DNA of 14,044 nucleotides, taken from CAYLZW01 sp964388085 (GTDB taxonomy: Bacteria > Myxococcota > UBA727 > CAYLZW01). The notes under the pieces were generated by a model that was not told the DNA's origin, made no database searches, and saw only the letters and a program-made list of their open reading frames with translations. A program made the position numbers and the translations under genes. Every line of letters begins with the position of its first letter. Within the stretch, counting starts at the first letter, position 1. This document shows, piece after piece, positions 1 through 7,178 of the stretch. Where the stretch lies: assembly GCA_964388085.1 (NCBI GenBank), contig CAYLZW010000142.1, positions 1-14,044 of the forward strand, written 5' to 3'.

Positions 1-167
1 CGGTGGTCGAACGGGATGGGCTGCTCGAGCGGGATCTCGTAGTCGAGCACGTACGGCGTGCGCACCAGCGCCATGAGGAACGCCACGAGCGCGAGCGGCG
101 CCACGACGAGGAGCAGCACGCCGAGGCGCGCCGCGGTGTTCGTCCAGCGCGGGAACAGCGCGCTCAC
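1..167 (-). CDS. actA: Membrane-anchored cytochrome c, ActA-like, N-terminus only
   Basis: This is the 5' end of a minus-strand gene; the rest lies beyond the left edge. The start is GTG at 167-165, preceded by a GAGGAG ribosome binding site 8 nt away. The 55 visible residues begin MSALFPRWTN, followed by one hydrophobic anchor at about residues 16-35 (GVLLLVVAPLALVAF and onward) and then a polar stretch ending EQPIPFDH. A short FPRWTN head, a single membrane helix and a P-[IV]-P-[FY]-x-H segment that leads into the first CxxCH haem site are typical of ActA, the multihaem cytochrome c subunit of alternative complex III, a quinol oxidoreductase. No CxxCH is visible because the sequence stops just before it should appear. 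The call rests on the N-terminus alone. Other membrane-anchored multihaem cytochromes of the c3/c7 type are possible. Confidence 0.6.
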   Translation of the reverse strand, partial: MSALFPRWTNTAARLGVLLLVVAPLALVAFLMALVRTPYVLDYEIPLEQPIPFDH

Positions 168-381
168 GAGCCACGCTCCTCGGGAGAGCGACTGGAGCCG
201 GCCACGCTCACGAGGTGCGCACCCGGCGCTCGATCGTGCGCCGCGTGCGCCTTTCGCCCGCTCACTCGTCGCATGGGGCTCGCCCTCCCGCGCTCAGAGC
301 GGACCGGTCGTGCAGGCGACGTGCCCCCCGGGGACGGCTGGACGGAGCGGCGGGAACCGCGCAGGGATCGCAAGGAGCGCC
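168..381. other. Intergenic region between the cytochrome gene and tRNA-Thr
   Basis: This divergent spacer must hold the promoter of the minus-strand cytochrome gene, but I see no convincing -35/-10 pair for it. The open frames that cross it in both strands are Arg/Pro-rich, lack ribosome binding sites and run through the tRNA or into the cytochrome start, so I call no gene here. Confidence 0.5.
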
Positions 382-410
382 TTGACAGGCCGGCTCTCCT
401 TCTCCACATT
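382..410 (+). promoter_or_regulatory. Sigma-70-type promoter of tRNA-Thr
   Basis: A perfect TTGACA -35 box (382-387) is followed by a 17-nt spacer and CACATT (405-410), which matches TATAAT at three of six positions. The next bases are C/G-rich (cccccgcg), as in the discriminators of stringently controlled stable-RNA promoters. The predicted transcript starts near 417, about 11 nt before the mature tRNA. The -35 box and spacing are seen directly; growth-rate control is inferred. Confidence 0.65.
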
Positions 411-428
411 CCCCCGCGTCGACCGAGC

Positions 429-504
429 GCCGACATAGCTCAGCTGGTAGAGCAGCTGATTCGTAATCAGCAGGTCATCGGTTCAACTCCGATTGTCGGC
501 TCCA
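429..504 (+). tRNA. tRNA-Thr (anticodon CGU)
   Basis: This is a complete 76-nt cloverleaf with encoded CCA. The acceptor stem GCCGACA/TGTCGGC pairs fully (7 bp). The D arm is GCTC-AGCTGGTA-GAGC. The anticodon stem GCTGA/TCAGC encloses the loop TTCGTAA with anticodon CGT. The T arm is ATCGG-TTCAACT-CCGAT, followed by discriminator T and CCA at 502-504. CGU reads the ACG threonine codon, which is frequent in this GC-rich window. The gene stands alone, with its own promoter and hairpin terminator. tRNA 3' ends are common integration sites, and the accessory ietAS block begins 157 bp downstream. I found no second copy of the tRNA 3' end in the window. Confidence 0.97.
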
Positions 505-526
505 CAAGGCTCTTCTAAGTAGAACG

Positions 527-560
527 AGGGCTTAGCTCCGAGAGGCGCTAAGCCCTTTGT
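527..560 (+). terminator. Intrinsic terminator downstream of tRNA-Thr
   Basis: AGGGCTTAGC (527-536) pairs perfectly with GCTAAGCCCT (547-556) as a 10-bp stem with a 10-nt loop, and is followed by a short U-rich stretch (TTTGT). It lies 22 nt after the tRNA CCA, so it should end the tRNA transcript and insulate the downstream ietA gene. The short, interrupted T tract makes strength uncertain. Confidence 0.7.
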
Positions 561-589
561 CTTGGGGCTCATCAAGGGGCCAACAGCGG

Positions 590-606
590 GCGCTTTCGTG
601 AAGCGC
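590..606. repeat. Inverted repeat in the ietA leader
   Basis: GCGCTT (590-595) and AAGCGC (601-606) flank a 5-nt spacer, between the tRNA terminator and the ietA ribosome binding site. It could be an operator half-site pair or a leader hairpin for the module, which would need controlled expression if its protease is toxic. No clear -10 box is visible nearby. Function is inference only. Confidence 0.3.
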
Positions 607-660
607 GCGCGCGGGGACGGCAGAATCATCGTAAGGTGCTCGCGCGGAGGTGAGCTCGTC

Positions 661-1650
661 ATGACTACGTCAGCTCACTTGAAGGCCCTCATCCGGAGCC
701 ACGCAGAGGGCGACAACGAGCGCTTCTTCTCCATCGCCATGCAGGCGGCGGCGCACGCGGCCCGGAGCGGACACACCAAGCTGGCGCAGGAGCTCCGCGA
801 CCTTGTCGTTGAGGCGAAGAAGCGGGGCGGCCAGGCGGCGGCGGGCAAGCGCCTCAAGCCCGTGCCTCTGGTTCAGCCCCGTGGAGAGCTGGCCGGGCTG
901 CTGTCCGTGAGCTACCCGGAGTCTAGGCTCACAGACATGGCCTTGGACGAAGCCGTCAAAGCACGGCTTCACCGGGTGTTGCGGGAGCAGCGGCAGCGCG
1001 ACCGCCTGCGCGGGCACGGCTTGGAGCCGCAGCGCAAGCTGCTGCTCGTCGGAGCACCGGGAACCGGCAAGACGATGACCGCCGCGGCGCTCGCGGGAGA
1101 GCTTGGCCTTCCCCGCTTCACGATCCAGCTGCACGGGCTCATCACCAAGTTCATGGGAGAGACCGCCGCCAAGCTGCGACTGGTCTTCGACGCCGTTCGC
1201 GAGACGCGCGGCGTCTACCTCTTCGACGAGTTCGACGCGGTGGGCAGTGAACGAGGCGCACCCAACGACGTGGGGGAGATCAGGCGCGTGTTGAACTCCT
1301 TCCTCATGTTCCTGGAGCAGGAGGAATCGGACAGCCTCATCGTCGCGGCGACCAATCATCCGAGGATGCTGGACCGTGCCCTCTTTCGTCGCTTCGACGC
1401 TGTCATCGAGTACGGCCTGCCCTCCCACGAGGTCGCGATCGAGATTCTGAGGAGCCGTCTCGCGTTCCTGGACACGGATCGTGTCGCCTGGGACACCGCC
1501 GCAAGCGCGGCAGAGGGTTTGTCACACGGCGAAATCGTGAGAGCCTGCGAGCATGTGGCGAAGGCCGCCGTGCTCGATGACCACCTGGCAGTCGAGACGA
1601 AGAGCCTGGTGCAGGCCCTAAAAGAGCGGCGGGCCAGCCACGAGCAGTAG
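661..1650 (+). CDS. ietA: IetA-type AAA+ ATPase (antitoxin/partner of protease)
   Basis: This 329-residue AAA+ ATPase is the first gene of an ATPase/subtilisin pair matching the ietAS module. In that pair the ATPase is reported to neutralise or control the protease. The N-terminal 60 residues are helical (SHAEGDNERFFSIAMQAAAH region), a conserved head of these ATPases. A single AAA+ domain follows: Walker A GAPGTGKT at 131-138, Walker B VYLFDEFD at 185-192, sensor-1 ATN at 230-232, candidate arginine finger RR at 243-244, and a sensor-2-like GEIVR at 290-294. There is no signal peptide or membrane segment, so it is cytosolic. The ATG at 661 is chosen because GGAGGTGA ends 7 nt upstream and the conserved N-terminus begins there. 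An in-frame TTG at 562 has no good ribosome binding site and adds a non-conserved Arg/Gly-rich tail. ietS starts 15 nt after the stop. Codons such as ACT, TCA, GCT and TTG are more frequent than in the flanks, hinting at acquisition. Confidence 0.88.
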   Translation: MTTSAHLKALIRSHAEGDNERFFSIAMQAAAHAARSGHTKLAQELRDLVVEAKKRGGQAAAGKRLKPVPLVQPRGELAGLLSVSYPESRLTDMALDEAVKARLHRVLREQRQRDRLRGHGLEPQRKLLLVGAPGTGKTMTAAALAGELGLPRFTIQLHGLITKFMGETAAKLRLVFDAVRETRGVYLFDEFDAVGSERGAPNDVGEIRRVLNSFLMFLEQEESDSLIVAATNHPRMLDRALFRRFDAVIEYGLPSHEVAIEILRSRLAFLDTDRVAWDTAASAAEGLSHGEIVRACEHVAKAAVLDDHLAVETKSLVQALKERRASHEQ

Positions 1651-1665
1651 CGGAGGGCGTGGCTC

Positions 1666-4203
1666 GTGGCAGCGAGAAGAGATCGGCCGCATCTGATCGT
1701 CCAGCGCGAGCCGACGTCCGAGGCGTACACACCGCACACCCGCGCCGTGACGCCGAAGCCCGCTCCCGCGCCTGCGGATCGAGCGCAGCACGGGCTGCAG
1801 CTCAGGGCGGCTCTGCAGCAAGCGCAGAGGCAAGCCGTTCTTCGACGAGACGCCGCGGCCGGAAGCGGCCTCGCCGTGGAGGGGGCGACGCCTGGCTTGT
1901 ACGTGCAGTTCGACTCGATGCCGGGCGTGCCCCTGAAGGTTGAGAGCCTTGAGGACCGTACCGGGAAGGCTCGCATCGAAGTCGTCGCGTTCCGCGAGGA
2001 TCCCGTCACCATCGACGGCGACAAGACGTTCGTCCAACGGGCGACCGTATTCGTCCCCGACGGCGCGGTGAGGAAGTTCGTGACCAAGTTCGAGGCGTAC
2101 GAGAAGAAGGCGCCGCCGAAGCCGCGTGAGCGGCGCCACCATGACACGTTCGACCGCGTAGCCGCCCTACGCCTTGCCACCCTGCGAGCGCTCTGGACAG
2201 ACGACCCCGCCAAGTTTCCAGCCGACGACCAGTGCATCTGGTGGGAGGTATGGCTGCGGCGGCGCGACGACGGCGATGCTGTCGGGCGCTTCCGGATGTA
2301 CGCGGAGAACGTCGGCATCGAGGTAGGCGGCCGGCAACTCTCGTTTGACGACAGGACCATCATCCTCGCGCGGTCGACATCAACCGCGATGTCGGCGTCC
2401 ATCGACGTCCTCGATGACTTGGCGGAGCTGCGCGCGGCGCACGAGGTCTCGCCATTCGAGGCGCTGTCGCCGTCCGAGCAAGGAGAGTGGGCGGAGGATC
2501 TCATGGATCGGCTCACGCGTGCTTCCGGGGACTGCCCTGCCGTCTGTCTCCTCGACACGGGCGTCACGTGGGGGCACCCGCTGCTGGACGGCTCGCTGCC
2601 CGCATCGGACGCCCACGCCGTGAATCCTGAGTGGGGTACTCACGACCACGACAGCCATGGGACCGCGATGGCAGGCGTCGCGCTGATAGGCGACCTCCGG
2701 CCTGCGCTCGCTAGCAAGGAGCCGGTGCGGGTCAGGCACGCGCTGGAGTCAGTAAAGGTACTGCCGCCGAACGGCGACAACGATCCCGACCTCTACGGCG
2801 CCATCACCGCGGAGGCTGTCAGCAGGGTTGAGATCGTGCGCCCCGATCGTCGGCGTGCCTTTGCGATGGCAATCACCGCGAGGGAGACCGATCGTGGGCA
2901 GCCGACGTCGTGGTCAGCCGCCGTCGACGCCCTCGCTGCTGGTCGAAGCTTCGATCAATCGGAGCGAGGCCTCGCCTATCTAGACGATGAAGCCGCGCCT
3001 CGGCTTCTCCTCGTCAGCGCCGGCAACGTCCGAGGCTTTCTCGACGCGGACCATCTGGGCCGAAGCGACGTGGAGCTCATCGAGGATCCTGCACAGGCCT
3101 GGAACGCTCTCACAGTTGGCGCATACACCGACAAGGCGACGCTTATGGAGACCGACTGGCCCGGCGGACAAGCCCTCGCGCCGCCCGGCGAGCTCTCCCC
3201 GTGGAGTCGGACGTCAGTAAGTTTCTCACGCACCTGGCCGATGAAGCCGGACATCGTTTGTGAGGGGGGCAACGCTGTGCGCATGGCGAGCGGCGAGGTG
3301 GACTTCCCGGCCGGCTCGCTGGATGCGCTCTCGACCCACTGGAAGCCCGCGGAGAAGCTGTTCACGCAGGTGCGCGCGACGAGTCCGGCAACGGCGGAGG
3401 CGAGCCGACTCGCGGCCTGCATCTGGGCCGAGTATCCCAATCTGTGGCCGGAGACGGTCCGTGCCTTGATGGTGCACTCCGCGTCGTGGACGTCGGCTAT
3501 GCGCACGCACCTGACTTCCGCCAACAAGAAGCGCGAGCGAGCCGCGCTCGTGCGCCGGTACGGCTTCGGGGTGCCTCGCGAAGAGCGCGCGCTTCACAGC
3601 GCACGGGACGCTCTGACCCTGTTGTTCGAGGGGCGCATTCATCCGTTTACCAACGGCAAGATGAGGGAGATCCACATCCATGACCTCCCGTGGCCACGCG
3701 ACGTTCTCGCGAGCCTCGGTGAGACGCCCACAACGCTGCGTGTGACGCTCTCGTATTTCATCGAACCGAATCCGGCGCGACGAGGATGGCGGTCGCGGCA
3801 CCGCTATGCCTCGCATGGTCTGCGCTTCGATCTGAAGACGGCGCTGGAAGGGCGCGACGAGTTCGTGAAGCGACTGAACAAGAAGGCGCTCGCTGAAGAC
3901 GAGGACAAGCCGGAGACGTCGAGCGACTCGGCGGACTGGTTCCTCGGCGAGCAGACACGATCGCTCGGGTCGTTTCACTCGGACATTTGGACGGGCACGG
4001 CCATCGATCTCGCCGAACGAGGCTGCCTCGCGGTCTATCCGGTCACTGGGTGGTGGAAGGAGCTTCCGAAGCGAGATCGCAGTGGGCACGGTGCCCGATA
4101 CGCACTCGTGGTGAGCATCGAGACCGAGGGGGTCGAGACCGACATCTGGACGCCTGTCTCGCAGCAGGTGGGCGTCGAGGTCCCCACCGTGATCGTCTCA
4201 TGA
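1666..4203 (+). CDS. ietS: IetS-type subtilisin-like serine protease (toxin/effector)
   Basis: This 845-residue S8-family protease is translationally close to ietA (15-nt gap; GTG start with GGAGGG 8 nt upstream). An N-terminal extension of about 285 residues begins with the PHL motif and a basic segment (DRAQHGLQLRAAL, 38-50) usual in this family. The catalytic domain shows Asp297 in LLDTG, His331 in DSHGTAMAGV, oxyanion-hole Asn454 in SAGN and a probable nucleophile Ser573 in RATSPATAEASRLAA, followed by the family motif YPNLWPETVRALMVHSA (590-606). A C-terminal region of about 240 residues is mostly beta/mixed. It has no signal peptide, unlike secreted subtilisins, so it acts in the cytosol. 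The pair was described as a toxin-antitoxin/exclusion module on a Ti plasmid and later as anti-phage. Cleavage of a host or viral target upon release from the ATPase is inference. The serine lies in ATS rather than the common GTS, but all triad residues are present. Confidence 0.88.
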   Translation: MAARRDRPHLIVQREPTSEAYTPHTRAVTPKPAPAPADRAQHGLQLRAALQQAQRQAVLRRDAAAGSGLAVEGATPGLYVQFDSMPGVPLKVESLEDRTGKARIEVVAFREDPVTIDGDKTFVQRATVFVPDGAVRKFVTKFEAYEKKAPPKPRERRHHDTFDRVAALRLATLRALWTDDPAKFPADDQCIWWEVWLRRRDDGDAVGRFRMYAENVGIEVGGRQLSFDDRTIILARSTSTAMSASIDVLDDLAELRAAHEVSPFEALSPSEQGEWAEDLMDRLTRASGDCPAVCLLDTGVTWGHPLLDGSLPASDAHAVNPEWGTHDHDSHGTAMAGVALIGDLRPALASKEPVRVRHALESVKVLPPNGDNDPDLYGAITAEAVSRVEIVRPDRRRAFAMAITARETDRGQPTSWSAAVDALAAGRSFDQSERGLAYLDDEAAPRLLLVSAGNVRGFLDADHLGRSDVELIEDPAQAWNALTVGAYTDKATLMETDWPGGQALAPPGELSPWSRTSVSFSRTWPMKPDIVCEGGNAVRMASGEVDFPAGSLDALSTHWKPAEKLFTQVRATSPATAEASRLAACIWAEYPNLWPETVRALMVHSASWTSAMRTHLTSANKKRERAALVRRYGFGVPREERALHSARDALTLLFEGRIHPFTNGKMREIHIHDLPWPRDVLASLGETPTTLRVTLSYFIEPNPARRGWRSRHRYASHGLRFDLKTALEGRDEFVKRLNKKALAEDEDKPETSSDSADWFLGEQTRSLGSFHSDIWTGTAIDLAERGCLAVYPVTGWWKELPKRDRSGHGARYALVVSIETEGVETDIWTPVSQQVGVEVPTVIVS

Positions 4204-4394
4204 CGAGGAGCGAGGTCAACGAGAACGCCACCATGTTGGTGTGGCAGCGCTCGCATCTCATCGATGTGACTTTCGGGTCGTGCGATCGAGGTCGACGCCC
4301 TTTCCTGCTGCGGCTCGTTCGAGGGCGGCCGCAGGCGCCGCGCTGTGCACAAAGTTGAGGTAGCGTCTTGACGCCGAGGAGCCGAGACCTCGTC
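4204..4394. other. Spacer between ietS and the helicase gene
   Basis: This gap of about 190 bp holds no convincing gene and no strong hairpin-plus-T-run terminator after ietS. A GAGG ribosome binding site (4357-4360) lies 7 nt before a possible TTG start at 4368 for the helicase. I see no consensus promoter. Co-transcription with ietAS is possible but not shown. Confidence 0.4.
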
Positions 4395-6743
4395 ATGCTC
4401 AGCGCCCGAGTCACGCTCAGCTATGCGGGCACCTTCGTCGAGAGCTTGCTCACGCTCGACGGCGGGGCGCGCACGCGGCTCAAGAAGGTGCTGGCGCTGC
4501 TCGAGGCGGACCCGTTCGATCGGAAGCTGCGCCTGCATCCGGTCAAGCGCGCGCGGCAGCCGGGCATGTTGTCCGCGCGGGTGACGGACGACTTCCGGCT
4601 CATCTTTCGCCTCGGGCATGGGCTCGCGTTCCTGCTCTACGTCGGTCGGCACGACGCTGCCTATCGCTTCGCCGCGCGCACCGTGCTGCTGTGGAGCGCC
4701 GACGACGGCGTGCACATCGAGACGGCCGTCGCCGACGAGGTCGAGCGTCTGCAGGACGAGCCCGGCGCGGGCGGGCCGTTCGTCTCGTGGAGCGATGAAC
4801 AGCTCGTCAGCGCCGGTGTGCCGAAGCTGGCGGCGACGTTCGTGCGCGAGCTGGCGGACGCCGCCCGGCTGAAGGAGGCGCGCGGCGAGCTCGGGGACCT
4901 CGTCACCGATCGGCTGCTCTCGCTGCTCGGCGAGGACGTGGCCGCGCCGGCCGACGTGTCCTACCAGCCCGAGCAGGTAGACGCGTCGTTGCTCAGCGAC
5001 GAGGCGCTCCGGCGCGTCGGCGTTGACGACGAGCAAGCGCGACGAAGCATCCAGGCGGCCAGGACCGTCGACGAGCTGTTCTGGACCCTCGAGCGTCACG
5101 GCCTCGCGACCGACCGGCGCGCGAGCGCGGTGCTCGAGCTCTTGTGTGGTCCGCCGAGCCACGTCGACAAGGACGTCGGCGCGGAGAAGGCGGCCGGCCG
5201 CGAGTCGCCCTTCGAGACGCTCGACGACGTCACCGGCTTCGATGACCTGCTCGAGGCCGTGAGGCCGCGCCATCATCAGTTTCGCACCTGGCAGCTCTAC
5301 CTGACGCGCTCGCAGCGCGCGCTCGTCGAGCGGCACTACGACAAGCCGGTGCGCATCAGCGGCCCGCCGGGGACGGGCAAGACCGTGCTCGCCATTCACC
5401 GCGCGCATTGGCTGACCAAGCTCGCCGAGCGCGAAGGGCGACTGACGAGCGGCTCGCGCGAGCAGATCTACGTCGTCGTCTTCAACCAGGCGCTCAAGGC
5501 GGCCATCGCCTCGCAGATCGGGCAGCTCACGGCCGGCTCCGGGCGCGGCCATCACATCACGGTGAAGACGCTGCACGAGCTGGCGGGGGACATCACGGCC
5601 GCGCGCGTGAGCAAGAAGCTCGCGGACCTCGCCTGGGAGCGCGCGTTCCGCGAGTGGAAGGGAGCGCACGCGACCGCGGCGTTCGAGCGGCTCGGGCAGA
5701 GCTACCTGCGCGACGAGATCGCCGAGATCGTGAAGGGCCGCGGCATCGAGCGGCTCGACGAGTACCTGGCGCTCGAACGACGCGGCCGCATGTTCCGCCT
5801 CGCGCGCAAGGACCGTGAGGCCGTGTGGGCGCTCTACGAGGCGTACCAAAGGCAGCTCACGCGCGCGTCGGCGCTCGATTATCCGGACCTCGTGAACCAG
5901 GCGCTCGCGCGGCTCGACGGCTGGCCCGGCAAGGCGGCCGTGCTCGGCGTCGTCGTCGACGAGGTGCAGGATCTGAGCCCCCAGGCGCTGCGGCTCTTGA
6001 ACGCGCTCGCGGGCGCCGGCGCCAATCGGCTGTTCCTGACCGGCGACTCCTGCCAGTCGATCTACCAGCAGTCGTTCTCGCTGGCGGAGGTCGGCATCGA
6101 CGTCGGTGGCACCGGCCGGCGCCTGCGCACGAACTATCGCAACAGCCAGCGCGTCTGGAAGGCGGCGCTGAGCGTGCTGGAAGGCACGCCCTACGACGAC
6201 TGGGTGGGGCAGCGAGGTGACTTACGGTCCGTCCACGCGCGCGGCTTCGAGGGCGAGGTGTCGCTGACGCAGGTGTCGAGCCGCGGCGAGGAGCGCACGC
6301 GCGTGGCGCAGAAGATCGCGGCGCTCGTCGAGGACGGCGTGCCGGCACGCGACATCGCCGTGCTCGTGCGCCGGAACGATCAAGGCAGCGGATACCCGAA
6401 GGAGCTGGCCGCGCACGACGTCGAGGTGCGCCAGGCCCGCGAGCGCAAGGACGCGGTCTGCGTCGGCACCATGCACGCGACCAAGGGCATGGAGTTTCGA
6501 CACGTCTTCCTGATCGGCCTCAGTGACGACGTCATGCCGCTGCTCAGCTACGCGCCGGCGGAGGAGAGCGAGCGTGCGCGCGTGATCGATCTCGAGCGCC
6601 GGCTGTTGTTTACGGCGATGACGCGCGCGCGTGACGGTCTGCACCTGTCGTGGGACCAGCAGCCGTCGCGCTTTCTGACGCGCCTGCTCGAGGAGAGCAC
6701 CACGCTCAAGCCTCGTCGAGCTGGGCGAGCACGAGCGCGGTGA
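4395..6743 (+). CDS. SF1 UvrD/Rep-like helicase with RelE/ParE-like N-terminal domain
   Basis: The product is 782 residues from ATG 4395. A TTG at 4368 (9 residues longer) has the better-spaced ribosome binding site, so the start is uncertain. Residues 1-95 resemble the RelE/ParE mRNA-interferase fold: a basic helical pair, then beta strands ending DDFRLIFRLGHGLAFLLYVGRHDAAY. Residues 130-255 hold two similar SDExL..GV segments. The motor carries the full SF1A set: Q motif near Q307, Walker A GPPGTGKT 323-330, motif II DEVQD 522-526, motif III LFLTGDSCQSIYQ 547-557 region, motif IV LRTNYRN 577-583, motif V VGTMHATKGMEF 690-701, and motif VI LLFTAMTRARDGLHL 737-751. It should be an ATP-driven 3'-5' DNA translocase or helicase. 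No nuclease domain is visible. The RelE-like/UvrD architecture is known from genomic islands, but its role is undefined. Position beside ietAS suggests defence; that is inference. It overlaps the convergent next gene by 38 bp. Confidence 0.85.
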   Translation: MLSARVTLSYAGTFVESLLTLDGGARTRLKKVLALLEADPFDRKLRLHPVKRARQPGMLSARVTDDFRLIFRLGHGLAFLLYVGRHDAAYRFAARTVLLWSADDGVHIETAVADEVERLQDEPGAGGPFVSWSDEQLVSAGVPKLAATFVRELADAARLKEARGELGDLVTDRLLSLLGEDVAAPADVSYQPEQVDASLLSDEALRRVGVDDEQARRSIQAARTVDELFWTLERHGLATDRRASAVLELLCGPPSHVDKDVGAEKAAGRESPFETLDDVTGFDDLLEAVRPRHHQFRTWQLYLTRSQRALVERHYDKPVRISGPPGTGKTVLAIHRAHWLTKLAEREGRLTSGSREQIYVVVFNQALKAAIASQIGQLTAGSGRGHHITVKTLHELAGDITAARVSKKLADLAWERAFREWKGAHATAAFERLGQSYLRDEIAEIVKGRGIERLDEYLALERRGRMFRLARKDREAVWALYEAYQRQLTRASALDYPDLVNQALARLDGWPGKAAVLGVVVDEVQDLSPQALRLLNALAGAGANRLFLTGDSCQSIYQQSFSLAEVGIDVGGTGRRLRTNYRNSQRVWKAALSVLEGTPYDDWVGQRGDLRSVHARGFEGEVSLTQVSSRGEERTRVAQKIAALVEDGVPARDIAVLVRRNDQGSGYPKELAAHDVEVRQARERKDAVCVGTMHATKGMEFRHVFLIGLSDDVMPLLSYAPAEESERARVIDLERRLLFTAMTRARDGLHLSWDQQPSRFLTRLLEESTTLKPRRAGRARAR

Positions 6744-7086
6744 TGTCAGCGTCGTCGGGAGCGACCGGCGCCGCGCGCTTGTCGAGGACGTAGCTGGCCC
6801 CGCGCTCTCCCGCGATCGCCTTGGCGATGGCCGCGGCGCGCTCGACACACTCCTGCATTAAGCGCGCGCGCTCGGCCTCGATGTCGGAGACGGCCTGCTG
6901 CTCGAAGGTGACGAGGTCGTCGGCGAGGGCCTTGGCCGCGGGGCCGGTCGAGCCCTTGCCCTGGGCGCGCATGCCCTCGAAGCGCGCGCGCGCGTCCTCG
7001 TACCTCGTCAAAAGGGCGCTCTCGGCCTCCCTGGCGAAGCGGCTCTCGTGTAGGACACGCGCGAGATCGAGGACGAGGATGGTCAC
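6706..7086 (-). CDS. Skp/OmpH-like coiled-coil protein without signal peptide
   Basis: This small protein of 126 residues starts at GTG 7086, 6 nt after AGGAG. An upstream in-frame GTG at 7119 adds only a polar tail and has no comparable ribosome binding site. The layout is like the Skp/OmpH periplasmic chaperone: a beta strand TILVLDLARVLHES (2-15), a long charged helical middle (RYEDARARFEGM, then DIEAERARLMQE) and a second strand GASYVLDKRAAPVAPDDADIT near the C-terminus. Skp normally follows a cleaved signal peptide, which is absent here with either start. It may therefore be a cytosolic relative, or export may use another route. The C-terminal 38 bp overlap the helicase gene tail to tail. 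It is divergent from the beta-strand-rich gene at 7179 (92-bp spacer). Family assignment is by pattern and moderately sure. Confidence 0.68.
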   Translation of the reverse strand: MTILVLDLARVLHESRFAREAESALLTRYEDARARFEGMRAQGKGSTGPAAKALADDLVTFEQQAVSDIEAERARLMQECVERAAAIAKAIAGERGASYVLDKRAAPVAPDDADITALVLAQLDEA

Positions 7087-7178
7087 GTAGGGCTCCTGTT
7101 CTTGAGGCTTCGACGGCACCGTCTTCGAGCGCTCGGGGAAGATGGCGCGGAGACGTTCAACTCTGCGAGACTAGCCGC

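Noticed and set aside
3..518. 171-residue plus-strand open frame at the left edge
   Set aside because: It runs through the tRNA gene, is Arg/Glu/His-rich low-complexity sequence and lies opposite the cytochrome gene start. It is a high-GC shadow frame.
562..660. Longer ietA start at TTG 562
   Set aside because: No ribosome binding site, a non-conserved basic tail, and a strong GGAGGTGA site directly before ATG 661.
4035..5849. 604-residue minus-strand frame opposite the ietS end and helicase
   Set aside because: Antisense to two genes with clear motifs; its composition (Arg, Leu, Glu, Ala, His) mirrors the other strand and no domain is recognisable.
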